Assembly (NCBI RefSeq): GCF_900110645.1
Contig: NZ_FOFB01000007.1
Span: 62,001 to 126,000 of the forward strand
DNA: 64,000 nucleotides
Direction of reading: 5' to 3'
From: Neolewinella agarilytica
GTDB lineage: Bacteria; Bacteroidota; Bacteroidia; Chitinophagales; Saprospiraceae
The notes beneath the pieces are model-generated. The model saw only the letters and a program-made list of their open reading frames with translations, had not been told where the DNA came from and did no database searches. Of this stretch, positions 63,757-64,000 are shown piece by piece (position 1 is the stretch's first letter; each line of letters begins with the position of its first letter). Both the position numbers and the translations under genes were made by a program.

Positions 63757-63813
63757 TGACCGGCCTTCATAAACTGCTTTCTGTCAAATAATTACCGACG
63801 GACAAGTTGCTGA

Positions 63814-63843
63814 TTGATTTGCCAGAATCAAGCTTTACCTTTG
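63814..63843 (+). promoter_or_regulatory. Promoter-like pair before the last gene
   Basis: TTG (63814-63816), exactly 19 bases, then TACCTTTG (63836-63843). This is the best full match to the Bacteroidota housekeeping promoter in the window, 111 bases before ATG 63955. Confidence 0.6.
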
Positions 63844-63954
63844 CAAAACTATACTTGAACAACATCCGGTAATTTTTTACGGCCGCTTTTCATCAGCTAA
63901 ATGCTGACTTTTGCCACCAGTTTTCGTCTGACTTTTACATTTCCGGTCTAACAC

Positions 63955-64000
63955 ATGAACATGAAATTTTCGCTCATCACATTGATGTTGCTTCTGTATA
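63955..64000 (+). CDS. Start of an exported protein, cut by the window end
   Basis: Only about 15 codons can be read: MNMKFSLITLMLLLY. The hydrophobic run right after a Lys suggests a signal peptide. Position after a PorP/SprF gene would fit an OmpA-type or T9SS-related protein, but this is only inferred from context. ATG 63961 is an alternative start. Confidence 0.55.
   Translation, partial: MNMKFSLITLMLLLY

Overview
The window looks like a chromosomal segment of a marine or freshwater Bacteroidota of the Saprospiria/Lewinella type. This is inferred from gene content, not from a marker gene. The signs are a SusC/SusD pair, type IX secretion sorting domains (one type A, one gliding-motility type), a PorP/SprF protein, BT_3928-family and DUF6438 proteins, a long NusB, and promoters of the TTG-N(about 20)-TAnnTTTG type. 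No rRNA, tRNA, CRISPR array, prophage or intact insertion sequence was seen.

Layout. 1-4455 (minus): a redox-looking operon of a Tat-type FAD oxidoreductase, a secreted protein with a covalent-flavin attachment motif, and a PSD1/DUF1549 protein with a c-type haem motif (cut by the window start). 4634-17120: mostly housekeeping (valS, RsmB-like methyltransferase, lipB, ychF), with a REP-flanked Uma2 nuclease, the TIGR02587/TIGR02588 membrane pair, an adenylate cyclase and an ECF sigma/anti-sigma pair. 17346-30303 (minus): a fructan-type utilisation locus of MFS sugar porter, PfkB kinase, SusC, SusD, secreted FG-GAP/ASPIC protein and GH32, preceded by a membrane-spanning sensor that joins a sugar-binding domain to an AraC domain. 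30613-35571: cohesin-like lipoprotein, OmpA, DUF6438, BT_3928-family protein and NusB. 35743-43088 (minus): two 1.1-kilo-residue CRTAC1-like lipoproteins with a small lipoprotein between them. 43119-57647: exonuclease, LytTR, PhzF, a BTRD1-like protein, a ThuA/PQQ-dehydrogenase/cytochrome fusion, RlpA-SPOR, an exported pyrophosphatase, a membrane patatin and folD. 57845-64000: a giant SprB-repeat T9SS adhesin, PorP/SprF, and the start of another secreted protein.

The sugar locus reads as one unit. SusC/SusD and a surface FG-GAP protein would bind and import fructan fragments, GH32 would release fructose, the MFS porter would carry it inward, PfkB would phosphorylate it, and the PBP-AraC hybrid would sense it. 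The first operon could be an extracytoplasmic electron path (FAD, then bound FMN, then haem c).

The main unexplained structure is a dispersed 20-bp repeat, GGGCGCGGACGCAGGTGCAA and variants. About 14 copies occur in both orientations, between genes and inside five or more coding regions in several reading frames. Two longer palindromic (REP-like) repeat families lie next to genes and supply the stop codons of two of them.
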